64,000 nt of DNA from Streptomyces griseoloalbus (lineage in GTDB: Bacteria > Actinomycetota > Actinomycetes > Streptomycetales > Streptomycetaceae): the NCBI GenBank assembly GCA_014650015.1, contig BMUD01000002.1, positions 62,001 to 126,000 on the forward strand, given 5' to 3'. Of this stretch, positions 1 to 8,196 are shown in pieces. The position numbers were made by a program, and so were the translations under genes. Numbering within the stretch: position 1 is the stretch's first letter; each line of letters opens with the position of its first letter. The notes beneath the pieces were generated by a model. That model made no database searches. It worked only from the letters and a program-made list of their open reading frames with translations, and had not been told where the DNA came from.

Positions 1-130
<130 letters not shown>

Positions 131-155
131 GACCCGGTCCAGGAAAGGACAGCCG

Positions 156-491
156 ATGCACCACGCCCTCATCGTCGCCCGCATGGCGCCCGGTTCGGCG
201 CCGCGGATCGCCGACGTGTTCGCCGCCTCCGACCGGGGTGAACTCCCCCACCTGGTCGGTGTCAGCCGGCGCAGCCTCTTCCAGTTCGGTGACGACCTGT
301 ACCTGCACCTCATCGAGGCCGAGCAGGACCCTGCGCCCGCCATCGCGAAGGTCGCCGCACACCCCGAGTTCCGCAGCATCAGCGAGCAGCTTCAGGCGTA
401 CGTCAGCCCGTACGACCCCCTGACGTGGCGCAGCCCCAAGGACGCCATGGCGCAGTGCTTCTACCGCTGGGAGCGCGGCGCCGGTTCCTGA
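156..491 (+). CDS. TcmI-family polyketide cyclase (WhiE-ORFVII-like)
   Basis: A 111-residue protein, the normal length for the small TcmI cyclases that catalyse late ring closure of aromatic polyketides. The ferredoxin-like alpha+beta barrel family signature is visible: an HHALIVARM start, SRRSLFQFGDDLYLHL in the middle and FYRW near the C-terminus. The start is ATG 156, preceded by AGGAAAGG at 141-148. It is co-directional with the upstream aromatase and probably the last gene of a type II PKS operon; the next gene runs the other way. The close match to spore-pigment cyclases makes a grey sporulation pigment more likely than an antibiotic, but the ketosynthases lie outside the window. Confidence 0.85.
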   Translation: MHHALIVARMAPGSAPRIADVFAASDRGELPHLVGVSRRSLFQFGDDLYLHLIEAEQDPAPAIAKVAAHPEFRSISEQLQAYVSPYDPLTWRSPKDAMAQCFYRWERGAGS

Positions 492-506
492 GCCGACGCC
501 CGGCCG

Positions 507-558
507 AACCCCGAGGCCGCCGGTCCCGCGTCAGTCGCGGGCCGGCGGCCTCGGGGTT
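507..558. terminator. Strong bidirectional hairpin between cyclase and O-methyltransferase
   Basis: Arms 507-530 and 536-558 pair over about 23 bp with one bulged T at 524 and a 5-nt loop (531-535). The arms start AACCCCGAGG and end CCTCGGGGTT, so each strand ends in a short T run. The hairpin lies between two convergent stop codons (491 and 574), as expected for a shared terminator. Confidence 0.85.
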
Positions 559-573
559 TCGTGGTGGGTGCGC

Positions 574-1602
574 TCAGCCGGGGACGGTGCACTCGAAGGC
601 GTGGAGATAGGCGTTGACCGGGCGGATGCCGTCGATGACCAGGCCCGCGTCGGTCAGGCGGTCGATCATGCTCTGCCGGGTGTGCTTGGCGCCTCCGACG
701 TTGAGGAGCAGCAGCAGGTCCATGGCGGTGGTGAACCGCATCGAGGGGGTGTCGTCGACGAGGTTCTCGATGACCACGACCCGGGCTCCGGGCCGCGCCG
801 CCCCGCGGACGTTGGCCAGCGCCCGGCGGGTGCTGTCGTCGTCCCACTCCAGGACGTTCTTGATGATGTACACGTCCGCCTGGACCGGGACGTCCTCGCG
901 GCAGTCCCCGGACACCACCTCGACCCGGCCGGACAGGGAGCCGCCCGCGCGCAGCCGCGGGTCGGCGTTCTCGACGACGCCGGGCAGATCGAGCAGGGTG
1001 CCGCGGAGGTGGGCGTGCTTCTCCAGGAGGCTGGCCAGGACGTGCCCCTGACCGCCCCCGATGTCCACGACCGAGGACGCGTCGCCGAGGTCGAGCAGCA
1101 GGGCCACGTCACGTGCGGACTGCTCGCTGGACGTCGTCATGGCCCGGTTGAACACATGGGCCGACTCCGGGGCCGACTCGTTGAGGTACGTGAAGAACTC
1201 ACGGTCGTACACGTCCTCGAAGACGTTGCGGCCGGAGCGCACCGCCTCGTCGAGCAGTGGCCAGACGTTCCAGGTCCACGGCTCGGTGCACCACAGGGCG
1301 ATGTACCGCAGGCTGTGCGGATCGTCCTCGCGCAGCAGCCGGGACATCTCGGTGTGCTCGAAGGTGCCGTCGGGGTTCTCGGTGAAGACGCCCTGGCAGG
1401 ACAGCGCGCGCAGCAGTCTGCGCAGGGTGTGCGGCTGGCTCTTCACCGCCGCCGCCAGGTCGTCCACGGTCATGGGGTTGTCGTCCAGCGCGTCCGCCAC
1501 GCCCAGGCGGACGGCCGCGCGGACGGCGGCGGCGCACGCCGCCCCGAATACGAGCTCCCTCAGCCGCATGGGCGGCGGCGGAGCCGGATCAACGGTGGTC
1601 AT
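574..1602 (-). CDS. SAM-dependent O-methyltransferase (TcmO/DnrK-type)
   Basis: 342 residues, typical of the aromatic polyketide O-methyltransferases. An N-terminal winged-helix dimerisation domain (about 1-110; note LRRLLRALSCQGVF) precedes a Rossmann SAM-binding domain. Motif I is VVDIGGGQGH near residue 190, and later motifs include PGARVVVIENLV. ATG 1602 is preceded on the minus strand by GAGG about 6 nt away. It lies next to, but convergent with, the type II PKS genes; I infer it may methylate the pigment or another phenolic substrate. Small-molecule O-methylation is confident; the substrate is not known. Confidence 0.85.
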   Translation of the reverse strand: MTTVDPAPPPPMRLRELVFGAACAAAVRAAVRLGVADALDDNPMTVDDLAAAVKSQPHTLRRLLRALSCQGVFTENPDGTFEHTEMSRLLREDDPHSLRYIALWCTEPWTWNVWPLLDEAVRSGRNVFEDVYDREFFTYLNESAPESAHVFNRAMTTSSEQSARDVALLLDLGDASSVVDIGGGQGHVLASLLEKHAHLRGTLLDLPGVVENADPRLRAGGSLSGRVEVVSGDCREDVPVQADVYIIKNVLEWDDDSTRRALANVRGAARPGARVVVIENLVDDTPSMRFTTAMDLLLLLNVGGAKHTRQSMIDRLTDAGLVIDGIRPVNAYLHAFECTVPG

Positions 1603-1651
1603 CCGTTGCCTCGCTTCTGCTGTTGTGCCGTTTGTGGGGGGGGCGAGTCGG

Positions 1652-2713
1652 TCAGCACATACCGGCGGGCTCGGAGAGCGTGCAGGTGTTGCTGCTGAAC
1701 GTGTTGCTCTTCGCGGTGTCCCGGTTGGCCAGGTCGGCCGGGCTGTTGCCGGTCACCAGGTTGTCCCGGATGTCGTTGCGCTCGTTGGGGGTGCCGACGA
1801 GGCTCTTGAAGAGGACGATGCCGCCGGACAGCGGGGACGTGCCCTTGTTGTTCTCCACCCGGTTCCAGGCGACCAGCGTCTCCTCGGCGCCGGTGAGGAC
1901 GATGCCCGAGCCCTGCAGGAAGGGCAGCCGCGGTGTCTTGGCGCAGTACTTGTTGTTGGCGTGGAGGTGATTGCGCGTCACGCTCAGCGCGCCGGCGCGC
2001 GGCTTGGACTCGTCGCCCACGACGAACACGGCGGCGCAGTTGCCGGTGGCCTCGTTGCGGTCGACGGTCAGGTTCCGCAGCCGCCGCACGGTGACGCCGA
2101 CCCGGTTGCCGGTCGTCGTGTTGTGCCGGATCACCGTCTTGTCGGCGTCGCGGGCGCCTTCCTCGGTGTCGACGGTGTTGGCCACGAACAGTCCGGCGTC
2201 GCCGTTGTTCCGCGCGATGTTGTGGCTGAGCACGCTGTGTACGGAGCGTTCCTCGGCGATGCCCCACTGGCCGTTCTTCTCCGCGATGACCTCCCGGACC
2301 TTCAGCCGGTCGGTGCCGGTGGCCCACAGTCCGTTCTTCGCGAAGCCCCGAAGCGTCAGCGACCGAACGGTGACGTCCTTGAGGGGAGCCTTGTCGCTGC
2401 CGGTCACACAGACGCCGTTCCCGGCCTTGGCGCAGGCGTTCTGGCCGGCCGCAGAGGGGGGCGTCAGCACGGTGAGCCGCGCACTGGTGCCGCGCAGGGT
2501 GATGTCCGACTCGGTGATGTCGACGCTCTGCCGGTAGGTGCCGGGCGCGAGGAGGACGGTGTCCCCCGGCTCGGCGGCGTCCACGGCCTTCTGGATGGAC
2601 TGCCCCGGCTGAACGCTGTGCACGGTCGGATGGTGGACCGACGGAGCGGCCCCCAGCCCCGCGGCCACGACGGCGGTGGTGCAGGCGAGATACGCGATGT
2701 GTCGTTTGTTCAT
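1652..2713 (-). CDS. Secreted right-handed parallel beta-helix protein
   Basis: 353 residues from ATG 2713 (MNKRHIAYLACTT). An upstream in-frame extension to 2827 has no ribosome site and reads as non-coding. Residues 1-30 form a signal peptide (basic start, then VVAAGLGAAPS). The start of the mature protein, VQPGQSIQKAVDAAEPGDTV, is the typical opening of pectate-lyase-like or periplasmic copper-binding-type beta helices. The remainder shows short repeated rungs (for example GVTVRRLRNLTVDRNEATGN). Cysteines are few and probably form disulfides. Likely an extracellular polysaccharide-binding or -cleaving protein; I see no certain catalytic residues. Confidence 0.75.
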   Translation of the reverse strand: MNKRHIAYLACTTAVVAAGLGAAPSVHHPTVHSVQPGQSIQKAVDAAEPGDTVLLAPGTYRQSVDITESDITLRGTSARLTVLTPPSAAGQNACAKAGNGVCVTGSDKAPLKDVTVRSLTLRGFAKNGLWATGTDRLKVREVIAEKNGQWGIAEERSVHSVLSHNIARNNGDAGLFVANTVDTEEGARDADKTVIRHNTTTGNRVGVTVRRLRNLTVDRNEATGNCAAVFVVGDESKPRAGALSVTRNHLHANNKYCAKTPRLPFLQGSGIVLTGAEETLVAWNRVENNKGTSPLSGGIVLFKSLVGTPNERNDIRDNLVTGNSPADLANRDTAKSNTFSSNTCTLSEPAGMC

Positions 2714-2903
2714 GAGGCCGAAGCTATGAGCGGGGGTTGCGCCCCGCCACCGGTGATCACCCAGCCGGGCAGGAGACACCCGGCTGCCCGACCGGACCGC
2801 CCCGGCACGGCCGCCCGGCAGCGTCACGTTCGTCCTCGGCGCGGTCGTCGAACATCGTGCTTCTCTCGGCGGTTTGTCGGTGCGGGTGTCGGTGCGTGTG
2901 AGG

Positions 2904-3404
2904 ACCGCCGTTGACGTCGTGGGTCACTCCGGTGAGGTAGGCGGATGACGGGCGGGCGAGGAAGGCGATCACGTCGGCGACGGTGCGCCCTACCCGGATC
3001 TCGGCGGTCATCGCGGCCTTGCGAGCCGGGTCGGGCTTGCCGACGGTGATGTCGGTGTCGATGAGGCCGGGAGCCACCGAGTTGATGGGCAGACCGGACG
3101 CCTTCCCCCAGCGGTCGGACAGGGCGCCCCACAGGATGGTGGCCGCGATGCCCGTCGCCGCCGCGCTCACCAGGGCGGTCGGGCTGACCGTCCCGGACGC
3201 GTCGGGCGCGATGCCGTCGTCCAGGCAGGACAGGACGAAGGTCACCGACACGGCGTGGGCGGCGGTCTGCGCCATGCGCAGACAGAACGCCCGCGGCACA
3301 GTGCGCCAGTGGTTGCGCAGCACGTCGGCCAGCGGGTTCTTCGCCACGTGTCCGGACTGCTTGAGTTCCTCGAACTCCGGCGACTCGGCGACCTTCGTGA
3401 GATG
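2904..3404 (-). pseudogene. Chimeric remnant: MFS transporter fragment fused to SDR fragment
   Basis: One open frame reads through two unrelated truncated domains. From 3404 to about 3105 it matches the middle of a metabolite:H+ symporter-type MFS protein (ESPEFEELKQSGHV, later WGALSDRWG, the family's conserved loop). From about 3102 to 2904 it is the C-terminal part of a short-chain dehydrogenase (INSVAPGLIDTDI, later SSAYLTGVTHDVNGG). The symporter lacks its start and end, and the SDR lacks its NAD site and catalytic Tyr-Lys. Flanking codons in the same frame are low-complexity Arg/Pro shadow. I read it as two decayed genes joined by a deletion with junction near 3104. Confidence 0.7.
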
Positions 3405-3441
3405 GCCGCGGCATCGAGCACCTGAGCGCCGCCGCGGGCGC

Positions 3442-4068
3442 TCAGGTGAGGCCGGCCGCCGTGACGGCCAGGGCGGTGCGCAGGGTCGCCGCGAGGTCGG
3501 CCCGGGCCGCCTCGGGCCCGGCCGCCGGCCCGGTCGTCCGGTGGGCGTGGTGTTCGACCGCCGCGCGCAGCGCGGCGTTGAGCATGGCGGCCCAGATGGC
3601 CGGCCGTACGTCGTCGGCGGGCAGTCCGGCTCGCTCGGCGAGGGCGCTCGCGAACGCGGGTTCCGCCTCGTCATGGGTCTGCAGCCAGACCGCGCGCAGG
3701 CCCGGTTCGGTCCGGGTCAGTCGCACCAGGGCGCCGACGTCCAGGCCGGGCAGGCCCGCGTCGGCCGTCCAGACGTGGTCGAAGGCCTCCTGGAGGGGCC
3801 GGCCGGGACGCCACTGCCGAAGTGCCGCGGCGACCGTGTCGATGCCGGTCGAGAACAGCGGCCGTACGCAGCTCTCCTTGGTGGGGAAGTAGCGCCACAC
3901 GGTCCGCGCCGAGACGCCGACCGCCTGCCCGATCTGCTCGCCGGTGGTCGCGGCGACGCCCTGGGCGATGAACAGGCCGACCGCGGCGCGGGCGATCTCC
4001 AGCCGGACGGCGGCCTTGCGTTCCTCGGTCAGCGGTGGTCGCCCCGTCCGTCCGCGGGCTGCGGTCAT
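3442..4068 (-). CDS. TetR/AcrR-family transcriptional regulator
   Basis: 208 residues. The N-terminal helix-turn-helix (about residues 20-65) includes ARAAVGLFIAQGVAATT, then IGQAVGVSARTVWRYFPTKE, the TetR pattern. The C-terminal half is the variable ligand-binding/dimerisation domain. It is divergent from an SDR gene at 4223, and a perfect palindrome lies between them (4117-4143). The usual arrangement is that the regulator represses itself and the divergent gene until a ligand, often the SDR substrate, releases it. Confidence 0.85.
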   Translation of the reverse strand: MTAARGRTGRPPLTEERKAAVRLEIARAAVGLFIAQGVAATTGEQIGQAVGVSARTVWRYFPTKESCVRPLFSTGIDTVAAALRQWRPGRPLQEAFDHVWTADAGLPGLDVGALVRLTRTEPGLRAVWLQTHDEAEPAFASALAERAGLPADDVRPAIWAAMLNAALRAAVEHHAHRTTGPAAGPEAARADLAATLRTALAVTAAGLT

Positions 4069-4116
4069 CTGCCCCTCCGGCGCCGGTGATCCCTGTCAGG
4101 CGTATTCTGCCCCAGG

Positions 4117-4143
4117 ACTTTATGTCACTCAGAGACATAAAGT
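4117..4143. promoter_or_regulatory. TetR-type operator in the divergent promoter region
   Basis: Perfect inverted repeat: ACTTTATGTC at 4117-4126, a 7-nt spacer, and GACATAAAGT at 4134-4143. It lies 49 bp upstream of the regulator start (4068) and 80 bp upstream of the SDR start (4223). Size, symmetry and AT-rich outer arms in GC-rich DNA fit a TetR dimer site. Confidence 0.75.
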
Positions 4144-4222
4144 TGTGGGGTGCCGGCGCGGCGCGCGACGAGTCCGCCGCGTGAGCACGCACTCTCATCG
4201 ACTCTCCTGAACGGAGCACTTC

Positions 4223-4984
4223 ATGACGGCCGGCCTGAACGGACGCAGCGTGATCGTCACCGGAGCGGGATCGGGCATAGGACGCGCGGCCGCGCTCGCC
4301 TTCGCCGCCCAGGGCGACCGCGTCGTGGTGGCGGACCTCGACGCCGAACGGGCCGACACGGTCGTCGAGGAGATCGAGGAGGCGGGCGGCACCGCGGTGG
4401 CCGTCACGGGCGACCTGAGCGAACAGGCCGTCGTGGACCGGGTCACGGCGACGGCGGTGGAGCGGTTCGGCGCAGTGGACGTCCTGGTGAACAACGCCGG
4501 GATCATGGACAGCATGTCGGCACCGGCCGACGTGAGCGACGCCGAGTGGGAGCGGGTCATACGGGTCAACCTCACCGCGCCCTTCCTGCTCTCGCGCGCC
4601 GTGCTTCCGCACATGCTGGCCGCGGGCCGCGGCGCCATCGTGAACACCGCCTCCGAGGCCGCCCTGCGCGGCAGCGCGGCGGGCGTCGCCTACACGGCGT
4701 CCAAGCACGGCGTGGTGGGACTGACGAAGTCCCTCGCCGTGATGTACCGCGGGAGCGGGATCCGGGCCAACGCCGTCTGTCCGGGCGGCACCGCGACCGC
4801 CATCGCGGTGGAAGCCGACCGATCCGCACACGGCCCGGCTACCCTCGCACCGCACTTCGTCAACCTGGGCCGGGTGTCGCGGCCGGAGGAGCAGGCGGCG
4901 GCGATCCTGTTCCTCGCCTCGGACGCCGCGAGCAACATCAACGGCGCGATCCTGCCCGTCGACGACGGCTGGTCCGCGGTCTGA
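4223..4984 (+). CDS. Short-chain dehydrogenase/reductase (classical SDR)
   Basis: 253 residues, normal for classical SDRs. TGAGSGIG near residue 13 is the nucleotide-binding glycine motif, DVLVNNAG near 88 is the structural NNAG motif, and YTASKHG near 157 supplies the catalytic Tyr and Lys, with Ser upstream in NTASEAA. An Asp after the second strand (VADLDAE) suggests NAD(H) preference. An NAD-dependent alcohol or ketone oxidoreductase of unknown substrate, probably controlled by the divergent TetR at 3442-4068. Confidence 0.9.
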   Translation: MTAGLNGRSVIVTGAGSGIGRAAALAFAAQGDRVVVADLDAERADTVVEEIEEAGGTAVAVTGDLSEQAVVDRVTATAVERFGAVDVLVNNAGIMDSMSAPADVSDAEWERVIRVNLTAPFLLSRAVLPHMLAAGRGAIVNTASEAALRGSAAGVAYTASKHGVVGLTKSLAVMYRGSGIRANAVCPGGTATAIAVEADRSAHGPATLAPHFVNLGRVSRPEEQAAAILFLASDAASNINGAILPVDDGWSAV

Positions 4985-5101
4985 CACCGCGTCGGCCGCC
5001 GGCGCTTCCGCGCCCGGTGAGAGGGCGCTGCCGGCCGCGCCGCGCGCGGGCCGGCCTTCCGCGTGTGCCGCGGGCCGCTGCAGGGCCGGTCGTCCGGATC
5101 A

Positions 5102-5136
5102 GGTCGGCTGAGAGAGACGGTGCCTCTCAGCCGACC
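5102..5136. terminator. Bidirectional terminator hairpin
   Basis: A perfect 13-bp stem, GGTCGGCTGAGAG (5102-5114) with CTCTCAGCCGACC (5124-5136), and a 9-nt loop. It lies between the convergent SDR (stop 4984) and monooxygenase (stop 5176) genes. There is no clear U-tract, as is common in Streptomyces. Confidence 0.8.
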
Positions 5137-5175
5137 CGAGCCCCGCCCGGGTCGGCATGTCCGAACGGCGGGCCC

Positions 5176-6984
5176 TCAGCTCCGAGCGGGATTCCCGTCC
5201 CGGAGGATGTCGTCCATGGACTCCTCGCGCCATCGCCTCAGCAGGTCGTGGAAGGCGACCGCCCCGTCGGGGTAGGCGATCGGGCCGTTGGGCCGGCCCC
5301 GCCCTTCACCGTTGTAGTAGCCGGGGGTGCACTCGGCGTGGAACCACTCGTGGTCGGGGGCGCCCTCGGCCAGAACCGCGATCCAGGCGTCCTCCGCCTC
5401 GCGGGACGGTTCGATGACGGCGCCCTTGGCCTCGGCGGCCGCGACGAGGGCTGCGGCGTGGACGGCGTGCTCGTCCAGCACGTGCGTGTAGTTGACGCTG
5501 CTGGCGCTCTGCGTCCCGCCCAGCTGGATCAGGTTCGGGAAGCCGTTGCTGGTGAAGCCGTGCAGGGTGCGCGGCCCCCGCTGCCTCCACGCCTGCTGGA
5601 GTCGGACGCCGTCCCGGCCGTGGACGGGCAGTCTGCCGGAGTGGACACCGGAGACGCCGACGGAGAAGCCGGTGGCGAAGATCAGGCAGTCGAGTGCGTA
5701 CGCGGTGCCGCCGACCACCACCCCGTGTTCGGTCATCCGCTCGATGCCGTGGGTGTCGGCGGTGTCGACCAGGGTGACGTTGTCCCGGTTGAACGCCTGG
5801 TAGTACGCGTCGGAGAAGGTGGGGCGCTTGCAGGCGTACCGGTACCAGGGCTTCAGTCTCTCCGCCGTGTCCGCGTCGGCGACGATCCGCTCGACGCGGG
5901 CGCGGATGTCGTTCATCTTGGCGGCGTCCGCGACCTCGTAGGCCGCTTCGAAGGCCGTCCGGTCGCCTTGGCGGCGGAAGCTCGGCAAGAGCTTCTCCAG
6001 GAGGCCGGCCGACGAGGTCCACCCGTCCGCCACGAGATCCTCCTCGGCGGACTCACCCGAGACGATGCGCAGGAAGTTGTCGCGGCGCGCGCGTGCCCAG
6101 CCTTCGCGGTCGGCACCGACGTCCTGGGCGGTGGTGCGGCGGTTGGCGCGCACATCCACGGTGGAGGGGGTGCGCTGGAAGACGTAGAGGTGTCCGGCGT
6201 CCTCGGCCAGCTTCGGGATGACCTGAACGCCGGTGGCACCGGTGCCGACCACACCCACCCGCTTCCCCGCGAGGCCCGTCAGGCCGCCGTCCGGGGTGCC
6301 GCCCGTGTAGGCGTAGTCCCAGCGTGAGGTGTGGAAGGTGTGCCCCTTGAAGTCCTCGATGCCGGGGATGCCGGGGAGTTTCAGCTCGGACAGGGTGCCG
6401 GTGGCCGTGATGACGTACGTGGCCCGGAACTCGTCGCCCCGGTCGGTCGTGACGATCCACGCCCGGGACCGCTCGTCCCAGGTCAGTGACGTGACCGCCG
6501 TCGAGAACAGGGCGTCCGCGTAGAGGTCGAACTTCTCCGCGATCCGTACCGCGTGCCGGCGGATCTCCTCGCCGGGAGCGTACTTCCACTCCGGCACGTA
6601 CCCGGTCTCGTCGAGCATCGGCAGGTACACGTGCGACTCGATGTCGCAGTGGATGCCGGGGTACCGGTTCCAGTACCAGGTACCGCCGAAGTCACCGCCC
6701 TTCTCGATGACGCGGACGCGCCCGACACCCCGCCCGCGCAACCGCGCCCCCGCGAGGATGCCGCCGAAACCACCGCCGACGACCGCGACGTCCACCCTGT
6801 CCCGCAGCGGCTCACGCGCGACGGCTTCCCCCGCGTACGGATCCTCGGCGTAGTAGCCGAATTCGGCGTCGGCGCCGAGGTACTGCCGGGCACCGTCGGG
6901 CCGTACCCGTCGCTCCCGTTCGACGCGGTAACGCCGCCTCAGCTCGGCGAGTGCCTCGGAGGACAACGCTTGGGGAGTCGTCAT
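5176..6984 (-). CDS. Flavin-containing Baeyer-Villiger-type monooxygenase
   Basis: 602 residues from ATG 6984 (MTTPQALSS); the longer upstream frame runs through the promoter region and is not used. FAD-binding GGGFGG lies at about residues 70-75, and GGTWYWNRYPG, typical of the family, near 100-110. The type I Baeyer-Villiger fingerprint FKGHTFHTSRWD is at 212-223, followed by a second Rossmann motif (VVGTGATGVQ) for NADPH. It inserts oxygen next to a ketone to give an ester or lactone. It is divergent from a secreted SMP-30-like lipoprotein, with an operator in between. Lactone formation followed by lactone hydrolysis is a plausible joint function (inference). Confidence 0.9.
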   Translation of the reverse strand: MTTPQALSSEALAELRRRYRVERERRVRPDGARQYLGADAEFGYYAEDPYAGEAVAREPLRDRVDVAVVGGGFGGILAGARLRGRGVGRVRVIEKGGDFGGTWYWNRYPGIHCDIESHVYLPMLDETGYVPEWKYAPGEEIRRHAVRIAEKFDLYADALFSTAVTSLTWDERSRAWIVTTDRGDEFRATYVITATGTLSELKLPGIPGIEDFKGHTFHTSRWDYAYTGGTPDGGLTGLAGKRVGVVGTGATGVQVIPKLAEDAGHLYVFQRTPSTVDVRANRRTTAQDVGADREGWARARRDNFLRIVSGESAEEDLVADGWTSSAGLLEKLLPSFRRQGDRTAFEAAYEVADAAKMNDIRARVERIVADADTAERLKPWYRYACKRPTFSDAYYQAFNRDNVTLVDTADTHGIERMTEHGVVVGGTAYALDCLIFATGFSVGVSGVHSGRLPVHGRDGVRLQQAWRQRGPRTLHGFTSNGFPNLIQLGGTQSASSVNYTHVLDEHAVHAAALVAAAEAKGAVIEPSREAEDAWIAVLAEGAPDHEWFHAECTPGYYNGEGRGRPNGPIAYPDGAVAFHDLLRRWREESMDDILRDGNPARS

Positions 6985-7090
6985 GTGGGGGGACCTCAAT
7001 TCTTCCGGTTCGCTGCCACGAAAACCGCCCTGTCCACGAACGGGCCGACAGGCCACCGGAATTGGGCGGGCATGCACTACCGTAGCAACT

Positions 7091-7110
7091 ACCGGACAGT
7101 GTTGTCCGGT
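7091..7110. promoter_or_regulatory. Palindromic operator between monooxygenase and SMP-30 genes
   Basis: Perfect inverted repeat ACCGGACA (7091-7098), a 4-nt spacer, TGTCCGGT (7103-7110). It sits 107 bp upstream of the monooxygenase start (6984) and 52 bp upstream of the lipoprotein start (7162). The TetR encoded at 8197-8826 is the obvious candidate binder. Confidence 0.6.
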
Positions 7111-7161
7111 TGGAGCGGAGCAGGAAGAACTCCGCGACCTCGGACAGGAAGAGTGACCCCC

Positions 7162-8187
7162 ATGCAACGACTCCCGATCCGATCCCTCGCCGGGCTCGCC
7201 GCCATCGGCCTGCTGGCCCTCACCGGGTGCGGTACGGAAGCAGGCGGCCCCGCCGCGGGCCGGGCGGCGGCCACGGGCGCGGGAAAGGACATCCGCGCGC
7301 AGAAGGTCCTGCGACTGACGACGGTGCACGAAGAGACCGGGATGACCCTGCTGGAGGGTCCGGTCTTCGACGAGGACGGCGGCCTGATCGTCGTCGACGT
7401 CACCGCGCCCGCCGGCGAGCCGAAGGTGCTGCGCGTCGACGTCGGGAAGAAGACGTCGCGCCAGGTCCACACCGACGACCGCGGCGCCTACACCTCGGCC
7501 CAGTTCAGCCCCTACGACGGGCGCCTCTACCTGACCGACTTCTCCCACGGCGACATCGTGAGTCTGGCCCCGGACGGCAGTGACCCGCGCACCTTCTTCT
7601 CCGGCGAGGTCGACGGAGCGCGGATGAATCCCGACGACATCGCCTTCGACGAGGAAGGCCATCTGTACGTCAGCGACTCCCGCGGCCTGACCGAGGGCGA
7701 GGCGAAGGGGCGCGTGGTGCGGATCGACCGCGACGGGAGGAACGCCACCGTCCTGGCGGACGAGCTGGCGGCGCCGAACGGCATCTCGTTCGACGCGGAC
7801 TACCGCGGGCTGTGGTTCAGCGAGCTCACACAGAACCGCGTGTCCTACCTCCTCCTCGACGGCAAGGGCGGGGTCGCTTCCCGGCACACCGCCATCCGCG
7901 TCGACGGCGGGATCGCGCAGACGGACTCGATCGCCGTGGACGCGGACGGCAACCTCTACCAGGCCCTGCACGGCCGGCCCGCGATGGCGGTGTACGACCG
8001 GCACGGTGAGCGCCTGGCCACCGTCGAGGTTCCCGCCCGGGCCGCCGAGGGGCTCGAATCGGCGACCAACGTGGCCATCACGCCCGGCGGGACCAAGGCC
8101 TACATGACCGTCAGCGGACCCGCCGGGGGCTATCTGTACACCTTCGACGCGTTGGCCGAGGGCATCCGGCAGTCCAACGGCGGCTGA
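7162..8187 (+). CDS. SMP-30/gluconolactonase-like lipoprotein
   Basis: 341 residues from ATG 7162; AGGAAGAG lies about 9 nt upstream. A lipoprotein signal is clear: basic start, hydrophobic core, then LALTGC with Cys near residue 22. The mature part is a six-bladed propeller of the SMP-30/Gluconolactonase/LRE family: EGPVFDEDGG (metal-binding Glu), later PDDIAFDEEGHLYVSDS and APNGISFDAD (the Asn and Asp metal ligands of the family). Probably an extracellular lactonase anchored to the membrane. Its link to the divergent lactone-forming monooxygenase suggests one small degradation or modification module. Confidence 0.8.
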   Translation: MQRLPIRSLAGLAAIGLLALTGCGTEAGGPAAGRAAATGAGKDIRAQKVLRLTTVHEETGMTLLEGPVFDEDGGLIVVDVTAPAGEPKVLRVDVGKKTSRQVHTDDRGAYTSAQFSPYDGRLYLTDFSHGDIVSLAPDGSDPRTFFSGEVDGARMNPDDIAFDEEGHLYVSDSRGLTEGEAKGRVVRIDRDGRNATVLADELAAPNGISFDADYRGLWFSELTQNRVSYLLLDGKGGVASRHTAIRVDGGIAQTDSIAVDADGNLYQALHGRPAMAVYDRHGERLATVEVPARAAEGLESATNVAITPGGTKAYMTVSGPAGGYLYTFDALAEGIRQSNGG

Positions 8188-8196
8188 CCGCGCTCC

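Noticed and set aside
2744-2790. Short inverted repeats (CGGGCAG/CTGCCCG) upstream of the first beta-helix gene
   Set aside because: Seven-base GC-only arms are common by chance in this DNA.
7030-8004. Long minus-strand frame antisense to the SMP-30 gene that extends the monooxygenase frame to 942 codons
   Set aside because: The antisense strand of a GC-rich gene often stays open. The monooxygenase has a normal start at 6984, with its operator in between.
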